21,797 nucleotides of DNA from a virus (IMGVR_UViG_3300020475_000135:1-21797), one strand, 5' to 3'; positions 4,867 to 12,777 are shown, counted from the stretch's first letter. Notes: generated from the letters alone by a model not told the origin. Made by a program: numbers and translations.

Positions 4867-5883
4867 TTAATTTGGATTTGGTGCATCTATGCCTGGAAGA
4901 TACTTAGACATACCTAACAGTTCACCATCAGTAAATTGACCATCAAATGGATCAATTACACCATTGGTAATTGCATCAGCCAAATTATTTGCTGTTATTT
5001 TAACTGCTAATGGCATATTTGTCATAGGAGCCATTTTAACCATTCCAGTATCCATACCACCCCAAGTATCTGAAGTTTCCCATGTACCATCTAATGCAGC
5101 CTGTATTCTTTTAATATAATAAGGGCCCCAATCATCTATAATAGCAGTAAGTTGGGTATTAGGAGCAAACTTAATCATATCAGAAGCTTGACCAAACGCC
5201 TTAATACCTTTCTTTTCAGCAACTTGTAATGCAGCTGTTGAATCTGTATGTTGAGTGATAATATCAGCTCCTTGATTAATTAGTACTTCAGCAGCATCAC
5301 CTTCTTTAGCTGGATCATACCAAGTATTAACCCATACAACATCTATGTCAAAATCTGGATTTACAGAAGCTGCACCTAAGTAAAATGCATTAATACCACG
5401 AATAACTTCTGGAATTGGAAAGGATGCAATATACCCTGCTTTACCCTTTTCACTCATCATTCCAGCGATTACACCTTGTATATACCTTCCTTGATAAAAC
5501 TTAGAAGAATACACTGACATATTTTCAGAAGTTTTATATCCAGTTGCGTGTTCAAACTTTACGTCTGGAAATTTCTCTGCGACATTTAACATTTGTTCCA
5601 TATATCCAAATGATGTTGCAAATATAATATCAACGCCTTGCATAGCCATTTGCGTCATAACTCTTTCTGCATCAGGCCCGTATTTGACATTTTCAACATA
5701 AGTTGTTGTTATATCATCACCGAAATGTTCTTCAGCTGTAATTCTTCCTTGGTCGTGCATATATGTCCAACCATGATCTCCAACTGGCCCAACATATATA
5801 AATCCAACTTGTATTTTGTCTGCATATGCAGAAGATACACTTAATGATAATAATAGTACTGATAAAATTTTAAACAGTTTCAT
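4867..5883 (-). CDS. BMP-family (PnrA/Med-like) periplasmic ABC substrate-binding protein
   Basis: This 338-residue protein starts with a clean Sec signal peptide (MKLFKILSVLLLSLSVSSAYA, cut before DK) without a lipobox, so the mature protein should be free in the periplasm. The rest is a full type I periplasmic-binding fold of the basic membrane protein family: GPVGDHGWTYMHDQGR near 32, FATSFGYMEQM near 88, EKFPDVKFEHATGY near 103, GYIASFPIPEVIRGINAF near 151 and ITQHTDSTAALQ near 209. Characterised members bind purine nucleosides or related bases and feed an ABC importer. No permease or ATPase is present here, so it would work with host components. The length is complete. It looks acquired from an alphaproteobacterial host. 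AAAGGTAG precedes the ATG; a terminator follows. Confidence 0.88.
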   Translation of the reverse strand: MKLFKILSVLLLSLSVSSAYADKIQVGFIYVGPVGDHGWTYMHDQGRITAEEHFGDDITTTYVENVKYGPDAERVMTQMAMQGVDIIFATSFGYMEQMLNVAEKFPDVKFEHATGYKTSENMSVYSSKFYQGRYIQGVIAGMMSEKGKAGYIASFPIPEVIRGINAFYLGAASVNPDFDIDVVWVNTWYDPAKEGDAAEVLINQGADIITQHTDSTAALQVAEKKGIKAFGQASDMIKFAPNTQLTAIIDDWGPYYIKRIQAALDGTWETSDTWGGMDTGMVKMAPMTNMPLAVKITANNLADAITNGVIDPFDGQFTDGELLGMSKYLPGIDAPNPN

Positions 5884-5926
5884 TTTCTACCTTTCTTTGT
5901 TATGGGTGTTCTTTAACTAAAATGCT

Positions 5927-6262
5927 TCACCCTTTTTGATGTATTTTCATAAAATATTCAGCGTCAACTACTACGAGAGGAGTCTTGCCGTTTTTCTTCA
6001 TAACAACTATAGGTTCATAGTTATTACTATTTTCACACGCCTGAGAATAAGCATCCCAGACATTTAGTTTCTCCACGTTCTTGCATTCTATAGAATATGG
6101 GAATTTCTTTCTCGCATCACGAGCCATGATTAAATCTTCACCACCAGCTCCCATTGAACGAGATTCTATATCTTCTGGATGTACGTCAAGTTCTTCTATT
6201 AACCTATCACGTACCCATTGTTGTAATCTTCTACCTTTTGCTTTTGCACTTTGTGTTTTCAT
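5927..6262 (-). CDS. PD-(D/E)XK-type nuclease, Holliday-junction-resolvase-like
   Basis: This 111-residue protein has a basic N-terminal helix (AKGRRLQQWVRDRLIEEL), then SRSMGAGGEDLIMARDARKKFPYSIECKN. D43 in GGEDL and E59/K61 in IECK fit the D-(E)xK catalytic core, and the following W/Y-rich helix (VWDAYSQACENS) fits the Hjc-like or VRR-NUC-like arrangement. Such enzymes cut branched DNA or act as structure-specific endonucleases, so a role in recombination or DNA packaging is likely but not shown. It lies between the zinc-ribbon miniprotein and the BMP gene, transcribed with both. T4 endonuclease VII is unrelated, so this could replace it. Confidence 0.68.
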   Translation of the reverse strand: MKTQSAKAKGRRLQQWVRDRLIEELDVHPEDIESRSMGAGGEDLIMARDARKKFPYSIECKNVEKLNVWDAYSQACENSNNYEPIVVMKKNGKTPLVVVDAEYFMKIHQKG

Positions 6263-6264
6263 AG

Positions 6265-6432
6265 TTAATCATCACTATCGTAGTATTCCTCATCATACAT
6301 AATATCTTCATCATTATCTATAAGTTCTTCTCCACAAAAAGGACAATATGTAATATTGTAATATTTCTCTTCCATGTCATATTGAATTGTATACTCTACA
6401 TCACATGATTCACAAACTATTAGTTTTTTCAT
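6265..6432 (-). CDS. Zinc-ribbon miniprotein (55 aa)
   Basis: This short gene has an intact frame of 55 codons from ATG at 6432 to TAA at 6267-6265. The protein begins MKKLIVCESCDVEYTIQYD and has two knuckles, CESC (7-10) and CPFCGEE (30-36), a typical zinc ribbon, followed by a strongly acidic tail (DNDEDIMYDEEYYDSDD) that may mimic DNA or bind a basic partner. The start lies 1 nt past the stop of the DoxX-like gene, so it is translationally coupled. Similar miniproteins are common in T4-like phages as host- or polymerase-binding factors, but no specific role can be given. Confidence 0.75.
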   Translation of the reverse strand: MKKLIVCESCDVEYTIQYDMEEKYYNITYCPFCGEELIDNDEDIMYDEEYYDSDD

Positions 6433-6433
6433 C

Positions 6434-6856
6434 TCATGATACTCTATTGCCTCTTAAAGCAAAGAATAAACCACCTACCCAAAGAAATACGTGTAGGTTA
6501 TCATACAACAAAACATCTATAAAACTTTCAGGCTCTCCTATCCATATCACACCTGTCATAATACAACACATAGTGATACCACTAAATCTTGTAACTATGT
6601 CACCGATCCAATCTTGCATTTCAGTATACATCCATGCAGATGTTAGTATACCACCGATTAATAAACCTATTCCAGATAAAAATTCACCATAGGATACAAA
6701 CCACCATACTAATACAGATAAATCATATGATGCAGCTTCATCTGCATCAACTGGTATTTTCATCCAACCTTGTTGAATAAAAACTATTGCTAAAGGTATT
6801 CTTAATAACCAATGACTTAAATAAAAATCTGGTATTTTTTTAAAAAATTTATTCAT
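6434..6856 (-). CDS. DoxX-like small integral membrane protein
   Basis: This 140-residue protein has about four hydrophobic segments. The first (LLRIPLAIVFIQQGWMKI) with its Arg and Gln-Gly, and the second (WWFVSYGEFLSGIGLLIGGI), match the DoxX/DoxD-type layout. Such proteins sit in the inner membrane and in some bacteria take part in quinone- or thiol-linked redox steps. Its function in a phage is unknown. It overlaps the end of the upstream membrane protein gene by 8 nt, so the pair is co-translated and perhaps a complex. The zinc-ribbon gene follows at once. It could be a host-derived auxiliary gene. Confidence 0.65.
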   Translation of the reverse strand: MNKFFKKIPDFYLSHWLLRIPLAIVFIQQGWMKIPVDADEAASYDLSVLVWWFVSYGEFLSGIGLLIGGILTSAWMYTEMQDWIGDIVTRFSGITMCCIMTGVIWIGEPESFIDVLLYDNLHVFLWVGGLFFALRGNRVS

Positions 6857-7259
6857 GTTCTCCGCCTGGATCTTTAGGATCTAGTCTTAAAGTCTTTCCA
6901 TCTATTACCATAGTTTGTCTTGCTCTTGGATAACTATGATAACCTTCTCTTAATTTAAATACAGTTTTATTAATAGATTCTGGTCTTTTATCTGCTTCAT
7001 TAAAAACAACTGCTGTTATCATAATACCACTGATCAATACAATGTGTGCAATTGCACTTATACCAAATATACCTACACTACCAATCATAACTGCAAATAT
7101 TCCACTCCACATAAATGCTAATATTAAAAATAACATATGTGCTACTTGTGGGTGTAATTTTCTTAATGGTGAATGTTCTATTGTCATTACACCTTTCCAA
7201 CCAAATTTGAATATTTCATATATTGCATATGGTGGGAATGCTTTCCAACTATTTTTCAT
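6849..7259 (-). CDS. Membrane protein of unknown function, partner of the DoxX-like gene
   Basis: This 136-residue protein has a soluble basic N-terminus, two or three hydrophobic helices (about residues 40-90, HMLFLILAFMWSGIFAVMIGS... and IAHIVLISGIMITAVVF) and a charged C-terminal tail of about 45 residues that probably lies in the cytoplasm. I do not recognise the family. Its ATG overlaps the TGA of the ribonucleotide reductase gene (ATGA), and its own end overlaps the DoxX-like start. The three genes are therefore one tightly coupled set, which suggests a link to redox or membrane function, though nothing in the sequence proves it. Confidence 0.6.
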   Translation of the reverse strand: MKNSWKAFPPYAIYEIFKFGWKGVMTIEHSPLRKLHPQVAHMLFLILAFMWSGIFAVMIGSVGIFGISAIAHIVLISGIMITAVVFNEADKRPESINKTVFKLREGYHSYPRARQTMVIDGKTLRLDPKDPGGEHE

Positions 7260-9175
7260 ATTTCACAGCCTCCTGCTGTACACGCTAATTCTTGAGAACT
7301 TGTTGTCATATCTTGTTTCTCATATTCTCCTAGTAAATTCCAATCAACACCTTTAGGCATATTATTCAATGTGTCTTTATATTGTTTTTCGTCACAATCT
7401 TGATATGGTGCTTGTTTATATGTATGTTCCGAAAATGGTAGGAAACTCACACCAGACATATAATCAAAGTGGTCATAAACCCATGCACCAACTTCTAACC
7501 ATTCATGTTCCTTTACAGATATAGTTACAGATGGTTTATGTTCACACCAATGCTTCTGATAAATTAACCACAATTCTAATTGTTGTATTGCAGACATATC
7601 AGTTCTGAATACTGCATTTTTATCTACCTTCATAGGAAAAGAAAATACTGACGTATGATTTGGATTCATAACATCATCTTCTACAGGAAATCCAGAGTCT
7701 ACCATCATCTGTGTAAGTGGATCTTTCTTGTCACCTCTTACAGTTCTAATATAATAAGGATTATGTCTTGCATGAATACCAGAAGCTGCATCAACTAATT
7801 GTGAAACTGTACCAGAGGGTTTCACACAAGTAATTGCAGTTGCTTGATTTATACCTAACTTCTTAGACCATATTTTATTTGTTTCTACTGCAACTTCTCT
7901 AAGTTCATCTAATAAACCCTCAAGACTAGATGAATTTTTTTTGCCATTTGTTAAAGGATTATCCATGATGCCTGTAAGTGATACACCAAGTAATCTTTCC
8001 TCTGAACAATTCTTTTTCCACATATTAGAAACATACTTAAAGTTAGTAAGTGTAGATTGAAATGTACCAAGTATAGTTGCAAGTCTAACTTTCTCTATCA
8101 GACTTTCTCTTGTATCAGTTGCTCTAATAACAGATTCACTTAAATTACAAAATTCTCTATCTCTTAGTATGATTTCAGAACATGGGTTTGTACCAAACTC
8201 ATGTCCATCAATAGTTCTTCTACCATTCTTTTCAGCCATCTTGTTTGCAGATGCACGATTAAAAATACCTCTTTCACCAGACTTTGAATCATAAAGTGAT
8301 TTCCATTCGTCCATAAAGATACCAATATCTGGTTTCTCTGTATAACACGCAGAGTTATTTGCAAGTGCTCTCTGACCATGATGTTCCCACCATTGACCAG
8401 ATTTTGCATGACGCATCCGATCATCAGATAAATTAGATAGTGAGATAAGAGCAGATCTTCTTACACCACCTACAACCACAATCTCGGCAATCTTACACAC
8501 TATATCGTGACATTCTATTGATGATAGTTTTCTACTTTTTGCATTTGTAAATGTTTTCTCAACAAATCTAAATAAACTATCTAGTGGTTCTGGGCCTGAT
8601 GCACGACCACCAAATGTTTTAAGTGGTGTTCCTGCTGGTCTAACCTTTGATAAATCCCATTTTGGTATCTGACCAATATACAACATACCTATAAGTTCTT
8701 TGAGTGCTTTTGCCCAACCTAGTTTACTATCTGCAACTTGTATCATTGTATCAGAATGATAAAACTCCTCTGCAATAATAGGAAGTTTTGCAGTGAACTG
8801 TCTTTCTACAGAAAAACCAACACCAGTACCATTCATCAACACATAAAGTATTTCATCAAAAGCTGCAACTCTATCAACTGCAACATAAGAACAATTATAC
8901 CCAGCAATATTTTCTCTTTTCAATGCTTCACCAGCGGTCATCAAACATCTCATAGAAGGCATTACTTTAATATCTAATACTGCTTCCTCTAATTCTTTTC
9001 TTGTTTTATTATCTAAATCATAGTCGCACATTTCTTTTAAATGTTCAGTAAAAAAATCAAAGTATCTTTCGATAGTTTCACTCCATGTTTCTCTGCGTCC
9101 TTTGTCTGGTAACCATCTAGAGTATCTAGATAGGTGAATAAATTGTTGATATTGTGTTGGTAGTTGATTAGACAT
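7256..9175 (-). CDS. nrdJ: Class II (adenosylcobalamin-dependent) ribonucleoside-triphosphate reductase
   Basis: This 639-residue protein is a monomeric class II RNR like the Lactobacillus leichmannii enzyme. Key residues keep the family's exact spacing: C95 in NCSYV (first redox Cys), then N330, C332 and E334 in NPCSE and C343 in EFCNLSE, giving the radical-cysteine site, plus C632 and C637 in the C-terminal CTAGGC, which re-reduce the active site. The enzyme makes dNTPs from NTPs for phage DNA synthesis and needs coenzyme B12 but no oxygen or iron subunit, which suits marine hosts. The B12 must come from the host. The start overlaps the primase stop by 8 nt, so the primase-RNR pair is coupled. 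Confidence 0.95.
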   Translation of the reverse strand: MSNQLPTQYQQFIHLSRYSRWLPDKGRRETWSETIERYFDFFTEHLKEMCDYDLDNKTRKELEEAVLDIKVMPSMRCLMTAGEALKRENIAGYNCSYVAVDRVAAFDEILYVLMNGTGVGFSVERQFTAKLPIIAEEFYHSDTMIQVADSKLGWAKALKELIGMLYIGQIPKWDLSKVRPAGTPLKTFGGRASGPEPLDSLFRFVEKTFTNAKSRKLSSIECHDIVCKIAEIVVVGGVRRSALISLSNLSDDRMRHAKSGQWWEHHGQRALANNSACYTEKPDIGIFMDEWKSLYDSKSGERGIFNRASANKMAEKNGRRTIDGHEFGTNPCSEIILRDREFCNLSESVIRATDTRESLIEKVRLATILGTFQSTLTNFKYVSNMWKKNCSEERLLGVSLTGIMDNPLTNGKKNSSSLEGLLDELREVAVETNKIWSKKLGINQATAITCVKPSGTVSQLVDAASGIHARHNPYYIRTVRGDKKDPLTQMMVDSGFPVEDDVMNPNHTSVFSFPMKVDKNAVFRTDMSAIQQLELWLIYQKHWCEHKPSVTISVKEHEWLEVGAWVYDHFDYMSGVSFLPFSEHTYKQAPYQDCDEKQYKDTLNNMPKGVDWNLLGEYEKQDMTTSSQELACTAGGCEI

Positions 9176-10178
9176 TTACTTTTCTCCACATTGAAAACTG
9201 CATCAAGGCCGTAGTACCTTGATAGGTATTATTGTCAATTATTGTTTTTATTTCTTCTTTTGTTTTTCCAGATAAAATCATTTCATTAATATCTTTTTCA
9301 ATAACAGTATCAGGCCACAAAACGACTTTGTAACCATTAACTATAAACTTTTTTATTTGTTTACAGACTTCTCTGTTTCTAGGTTCGTTATCTGGAACAA
9401 GGACAGAATTGTTTTTATATTTCTTAATACGTAAATCACCTTGAGCAACTGCAATACAGTTGTCAACGAAAAGACTATCAAAGGGGCCTTCAACAATATA
9501 TATATTCTTTTCTTCATCTATCCTATCCATTCCATATATTTTAGAACAATGCTTGTTCAAAATTACTGTTAGATACTTAGGTATCTCTTTTCCAAATGCT
9601 CTTCCTTGATACCCTATAATATCTCCATCTTTATCCCTAAAAGGAATTATTATTCTAGGATGGTCACCATCCAAAGAGGGAAACTTATTCTCTATATGTT
9701 TGTTAGAGAAACCAAAGAAATTTGGACAGTAATATATATCATTCCAATATTCTCTAGGTATCAATCTTCGTGACAAAAAGTCAACAGCTGGGTGACTTTT
9801 TTCAAGATTCTCAAAACTTTTTAAATCAAATTTTGTTTTGAATTTTGGTTGTTTAAATTCATATTGTTCTTTTGGTACTGACTTACCAGTGTAGTTCTGA
9901 CCATACCCTTCTTTATATCTTTCTAGACGATATTCACTGAAAAGGTTTGTATCCATGAACTCAATGAGTTTAGGTAAAGTAGTTCCCATAGAACAGTTAT
10001 GGCATTTATAGAACAATTCAGTTTTTGTTCTATAGATAAACCCTCTGGCCTTCTTTGTATTTCTTTGAGAATCACCACAATAAGGACAAGAGAAATTCCA
10101 CAGATAATCACTTTTTTTTGTGAAGTTTCTAAGTCTTGGTGATATTAAAGATATGTATTTACTGTCAATGTAATTCAT
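9168..10178 (-). CDS. 61: T4 gp61-type DNA primase
   Basis: This 336-residue protein (T4 gp61 has 342) has an N-terminal zinc site, C31-x2-C34 in CPYCGDSQRN and C59-x2-C62 in CHNC, then a TOPRIM domain with the glutamate motif IVEGPFDSLF near 228 and DNEPRN/LWPD metal-binding acids near 265 and 290. It lays RNA primers on the lagging strand and in T4 works with the gp41 helicase; no helicase gene lies in this window. A consensus promoter (10187-10215) lies just upstream and would start transcription within about 3 nt of the ATG, so the message may be leaderless, though only a weak GAAAAG lies before the start. It is coupled to RNR by an 8-nt overlap. Confidence 0.93.
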   Translation of the reverse strand: MNYIDSKYISLISPRLRNFTKKSDYLWNFSCPYCGDSQRNTKKARGFIYRTKTELFYKCHNCSMGTTLPKLIEFMDTNLFSEYRLERYKEGYGQNYTGKSVPKEQYEFKQPKFKTKFDLKSFENLEKSHPAVDFLSRRLIPREYWNDIYYCPNFFGFSNKHIENKFPSLDGDHPRIIIPFRDKDGDIIGYQGRAFGKEIPKYLTVILNKHCSKIYGMDRIDEEKNIYIVEGPFDSLFVDNCIAVAQGDLRIKKYKNNSVLVPDNEPRNREVCKQIKKFIVNGYKVVLWPDTVIEKDINEMILSGKTKEEIKTIIDNNTYQGTTALMQFSMWRKVNV

Positions 10179-10186
10179 TACTTTTC

Positions 10187-10215
10187 ATAATATATAATTC
10201 AAACTGATTTGTCAA
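10187..10215 (-). promoter_or_regulatory. Sigma70 promoter (P6) for primase and RNR
   Basis: Minus strand: -35 TTGACA (10215-10210), 17-nt spacer, -10 TATTAT (10192-10187). The start is predicted at about 10180-10181, only 2-3 nt before the primase ATG at 10178. It separates the replication genes from the preceding lysis block. Confidence 0.75.
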
Positions 10216-10221
10216 TAGATA

Positions 10222-10662
10222 TTAAACATTTATCGTAATTACTTTCTGTATAATAAATCCTAAAACAATAGATCCACCGATAATTAACCATCTCCATTTT
10301 TCTAAGACACCGACACGATTAGACATATCTTGTCGCATCTTTTGAAATTCTTCCACGAGTCTACGTTCCATCTCATTCATTGCTAGATGGGTTTCTTTTG
10401 TGTTAGTGGTAATGCGAGAGTGTAATTCTTGTACACTATCTCTAAATTCTTTTTCTTGTTGTTCCAAATTTTCTTCCTGGCGTATTAGTTTTTCTTCATG
10501 CACAGCCATTATAGTATGTAAAGAAGAAGATACATCTGCAATCTTTTCTATTGCAGAATCAAGTCTATGGTGTATTTGTTTCATGTCGTTTACTTCTCTT
10601 TTGAGAAGTGCAACTTCTGTTTCTACACTCTTACTATTCACCATCTTTTTCACTTTCTCCAT
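10222..10662 (-). CDS. Tail-anchored coiled-coil membrane protein
   Basis: This 146-residue protein (from the longest ATG) is a long charged coiled coil, about residues 10-120, ending in a single C-terminal hydrophobic segment (WRWLIIGGSIVLGFIIQKVI). That layout is a tail-anchored protein, with the coil likely in the cytoplasm. It overlaps the end of the gene before it. The start is unsure: ATG at 10662 has AGAGG only 3 nt away, and ATG at 10644 (MVNSKSVETEV) has GGAG 12 nt away. It lies in the lysis/membrane block. No function known; a role in membrane remodelling or superinfection control is possible but unsupported. Confidence 0.62.
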   Translation of the reverse strand: MEKVKKMVNSKSVETEVALLKREVNDMKQIHHRLDSAIEKIADVSSSLHTIMAVHEEKLIRQEENLEQQEKEFRDSVQELHSRITTNTKETHLAMNEMERRLVEEFQKMRQDMSNRVGVLEKWRWLIIGGSIVLGFIIQKVITINV

Positions 10663-10936
10663 GCACCTCTAATATATGCAATCTTCGTTCCAGTTCTTCA
10701 ATTTTTCTAGCAATTTTTGGATTTACTTTTTTCCACGCATCATCTGGTTGATCAAACCATGTCCAACCATAACGATCTCTAACAAAATCTAATATCTTAT
10801 CAAATTGTGAATAGACCCATAGACCTATTCTTGTATCTCTCATGTATGCAATAAACAATGCACCAAATATAGAACCACCAATACCTGTGTAAATCCACAA
10901 CCTGTCGTTCACCATTCTCTCTATCATATCCCACAT
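10634..10936 (-). CDS. Membrane protein with C-terminal helix, hypothetical
   Basis: This 100-residue protein has one hydrophobic helix near the N-terminus (LWIYTGIGGSIFGALFIAYM), a short amphipathic stretch and a C-terminal coiled coil (KIARKIEELERRLHILEVHG). It is preceded by the lipase gene and followed by the tail-anchored coiled-coil gene with a 29-nt overlap, so the two products may pair through their coils. It is likely bound to the inner membrane. I recognise no named family. The ATG follows the TAA of the lipase gene directly (TAATG). Confidence 0.6.
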   Translation of the reverse strand: MWDMIERMVNDRLWIYTGIGGSIFGALFIAYMRDTRIGLWVYSQFDKILDFVRDRYGWTWFDQPDDAWKKVNPKIARKIEELERRLHILEVHGESEKDGE

Positions 10937-11667
10937 TATTTATTTTCCTTGGTATAGTCTATATAAAAATTCATACCATGATCTATTGTTCCATCAAATG
11001 GGTGTAACTTTTTTATTGCAGCCCATCTACCACGCATCTTATCTTTTAACCTTTGCCACAATGTCATAGTTCTTATCTGTCCATAATAATTAATATATAC
11101 AAGAAATCCATGATGTTTATATCCCATCAAAAATAATGGTACTCTTGTAACTATGTCATTATTATTAACGATACGATAATGTAAAGTTTTAATATTTTTT
11201 ACAAATCTTCGTGTTCCAACTCTAGGTGATCCAAATGTTGTTAATTGACTTACATGACAGTATTCTTCAAACCTTGACGTTGCAATTGTAGCCATAGCTG
11301 CACCTAGAGAATGTCCAGTTATATAAAACTTTTTATCTTGATGTTTTTGTTGGTGATTGTTAATTGCATCCCACAACTTATCCACTTCACCTTTAAACCC
11401 AGCGTGTACTAATCCATTAGTCATAGAACCTCTAGGCCACGCTTTTAAATCTGCAAATATATCAGATATTTCTTTTGGTTCTGTACCTCTAAAACATAGA
11501 CAATATTCTTCATCATTCCATACTGCATGACATTGAGCACCATCAACATCAAAATATTTGTGTCCAGTGTATCCTAGTTTTTGAAAATTTGATTTAGAAT
11601 TTTTACCTTTGTATGCCAGTTGTGACAACTGAGCCATAAGGTTAATTTTTTCCAGGCTGTATGACAT
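10936..11667 (-). CDS. Class 3 lipase, alpha/beta hydrolase
   Basis: The protein of 243 residues from ATG at 11667 (an ATG at 11685 would add six) has the lipase nucleophile elbow GHSLGAA (GxSxG), with the oxyanion-loop segment CLCFRGTEP before it, the acid residue in NDIVTRVP and the likely catalytic His in TIDHGM near the C-terminus. These are the Ser-Asp-His of fungal-type class 3 lipases. It should hydrolyse acylglycerols or phospholipids. There is no signal peptide, so it would act from the cytoplasm on the inner membrane. It begins inside the end of the o-spanin-like gene, which places it in the lysis block; a membrane-damaging role is inferred. Confidence 0.82.
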   Translation of the reverse strand: MSYSLEKINLMAQLSQLAYKGKNSKSNFQKLGYTGHKYFDVDGAQCHAVWNDEEYCLCFRGTEPKEISDIFADLKAWPRGSMTNGLVHAGFKGEVDKLWDAINNHQQKHQDKKFYITGHSLGAAMATIATSRFEEYCHVSQLTTFGSPRVGTRRFVKNIKTLHYRIVNNNDIVTRVPLFLMGYKHHGFLVYINYYGQIRTMTLWQRLKDKMRGRWAAIKKLHPFDGTIDHGMNFYIDYTKENK

Positions 11668-12073
11668 TTTGAATAGTATCTCCATCTTCTGTATTATCCT
11701 CTCTTGGTGTAACCGCTTTTTCGTAGTATAGAATAATTTGATTTTGTTCTTCTATAAATCTTTTAATCTCTTCAAAATTAAGTGCAAGAGATTCAAAACT
11801 ACTAGCGGTCATTGCATATAATACAAACTCTCCTTGTGTGTCTTTGATACGACTAATAACATCTTCTAAATTATTTTCTGTGACTACAACAATGTCAGCG
11901 TCTTTCATTTTAACTGGATTTGGACGATTAACAATCTGTATTATAGGAGCAGGAATTTCTACTGTTTCAACTACTGTAGGTACTGTTACAATTTCTTTCT
12001 CACGAAAACTACTGCAAGCACTTATCATCAGTAACACAACTAATGTCACCAAAAAATATGTCAACTTCTTCAT
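11642..12073 (-). CDS. Putative o-spanin, outer-membrane lipoprotein
   Basis: This 143-residue protein begins with a lipoprotein signal (MKKLTYFLVTLVVLLMISAC) with lipobox I-S-A-C20, so mature C20 would be lipidated. A Val/Pro-rich stretch (VTVPTVVETVEIPAPIIQ) and a soluble helical region follow. Its first 65 nt overlap the end of the upstream membrane-anchored coiled-coil gene. A type II membrane protein followed by an overlapping lipoprotein gene is the classic Rz/Rz1 spanin layout, in which the pair bridges the periplasm and fuses the two membranes at lysis. It is longer than typical Rz1, so the call is tentative. The lipase gene overlaps its end. Confidence 0.66.
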   Translation of the reverse strand: MKKLTYFLVTLVVLLMISACSSFREKEIVTVPTVVETVEIPAPIIQIVNRPNPVKMKDADIVVVTENNLEDVISRIKDTQGEFVLYAMTASSFESLALNFEEIKRFIEEQNQIILYYEKAVTPREDNTEDGDTIQNVIQPGKN

Positions 12074-12431
12074 TTATTTTTTCCTCACTTGCTTTTGGAT
12101 TTGCAAGGCTATTCTTTATTATATCTGTATTCGCAAGCAATTTCGATATTTCTTTATTTGCGTCCTGTACTTTTTTGAGATTTGTATTCAATTCGGTATT
12201 TAATTCTTGTTGTTTCTTTACTTCTGCTTTAAAATCTTCTATTTCTTTTTTTACAGTTTTACGATATTCTTCAAATTGTACTGTTACTTGTTTGTTTACT
12301 GTTTCAAGTGTTGCATTATTTGTTCTCAAAACAGAAATAGTTTGTTGGGTTGTGTCATAGTAATACTTGGCCCCATACGCTACAGAGCCAAGTATCAACA
12401 TTATTATTATAGTAATATATACACGAAACAT
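12009..12431 (-). CDS. Putative i-spanin (Rz-like), inner-membrane coiled-coil protein
   Basis: This 140-residue protein has an N-terminal membrane segment (VYITIIIMLILGSVAYGA, residues 4-21) and then a long periplasmic coiled coil (about 28-105; TQQTISVLRTNNATLETVNK, KKEIEDFKAEVKKQQELN), as in Rz i-spanins. A short cysteine-bearing tail (ISCVTDDKCLQ) could form a disulfide. Its 3' end overlaps the lipoprotein gene by 65 nt in another frame. The pairing supports the spanin call; without homology evidence both are marked putative. It is preceded 2 nt away by a small membrane protein gene. Confidence 0.68.
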   Translation of the reverse strand: MFRVYITIIIMLILGSVAYGAKYYYDTTQQTISVLRTNNATLETVNKQVTVQFEEYRKTVKKEIEDFKAEVKKQQELNTELNTNLKKVQDANKEISKLLANTDIIKNSLANPKASEEKINEEVDIFFGDISCVTDDKCLQ

Positions 12432-12433
12432 GA

Positions 12434-12616
12434 TTACCCTTTGATCTTTTTAGTAACCCATAATACAAGTGCATACACTACTAGACCATAAAGAGTTGCA
12501 ACTCCAATATCTAATAAGTGTTCACGCATATGATATATAAACTCTATACCAGCTTGAACATCACCCATACCTTCATTAATTGTTTTTGAACCATTTATGG
12601 TTTGTTCTATTTCCAT
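12434..12616 (-). CDS. Small membrane protein (60 aa), holin or antiholin candidate
   Basis: This 60-residue protein has a polar N-terminal part (MEIEQTINGSKTINEGMGDV) and one C-terminal hydrophobic helix (IGVATLYGLVVYALVLWV) ending in KKIKG, so a basic cytosolic end. It starts on the last base of the preceding stop (TAATG). It is the third of three tiny membrane genes in the lysis block before the spanin pair. Holins are small proteins with one to three helices and are otherwise diverse, so any of the three could be the holin; this assignment is inference. Confidence 0.55.
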   Translation of the reverse strand: MEIEQTINGSKTINEGMGDVQAGIEFIYHMREHLLDIGVATLYGLVVYALVLWVTKKIKG

Positions 12617-12777
12617 TATTCAGATTTCCAAATAGTCCATAAACCCCACGCAATGGCAGCACCAGCTGCAATCTTAGCGAGTGGTGTCATGAATAGAACT
12701 AGTAGACCCATTGCAACACAAACTGCACCATCCCACGTAGTTCTTTCTGATATTCTATTTTTAATCCAAGTAATCAT
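12616..12777 (-). CDS. Small membrane protein (53 aa), holin candidate
   Basis: A complete short frame runs from ATG at 12777 to TAA at 12618-12616, encoding 53 residues that begin MITWIKNRISERTTWDG and continue into a hydrophobic region (AVCVAMGLLVLFMTPLAKIA, then AAGAAIAWGLWTIW), giving one or two membrane helices. A GGAG-type site lies just upstream (AAGGAGAAC). Its stop overlaps the next start by one base. The ISERTTWDG motif recalls small holin-like proteins of other marine phages, from memory only. Confidence 0.7.
   Translation of the reverse strand: MITWIKNRISERTTWDGAVCVAMGLLVLFMTPLAKIAAGAAIAWGLWTIWKSE

Noticed and set aside
10937-10943. ATAAATA (late-promoter-like) at the lipase-membrane protein junction
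   Set aside because: Initiation would fall inside the next gene, so it cannot serve that gene; the bases are explained by the AAT AAA TAA end of the lipase gene.
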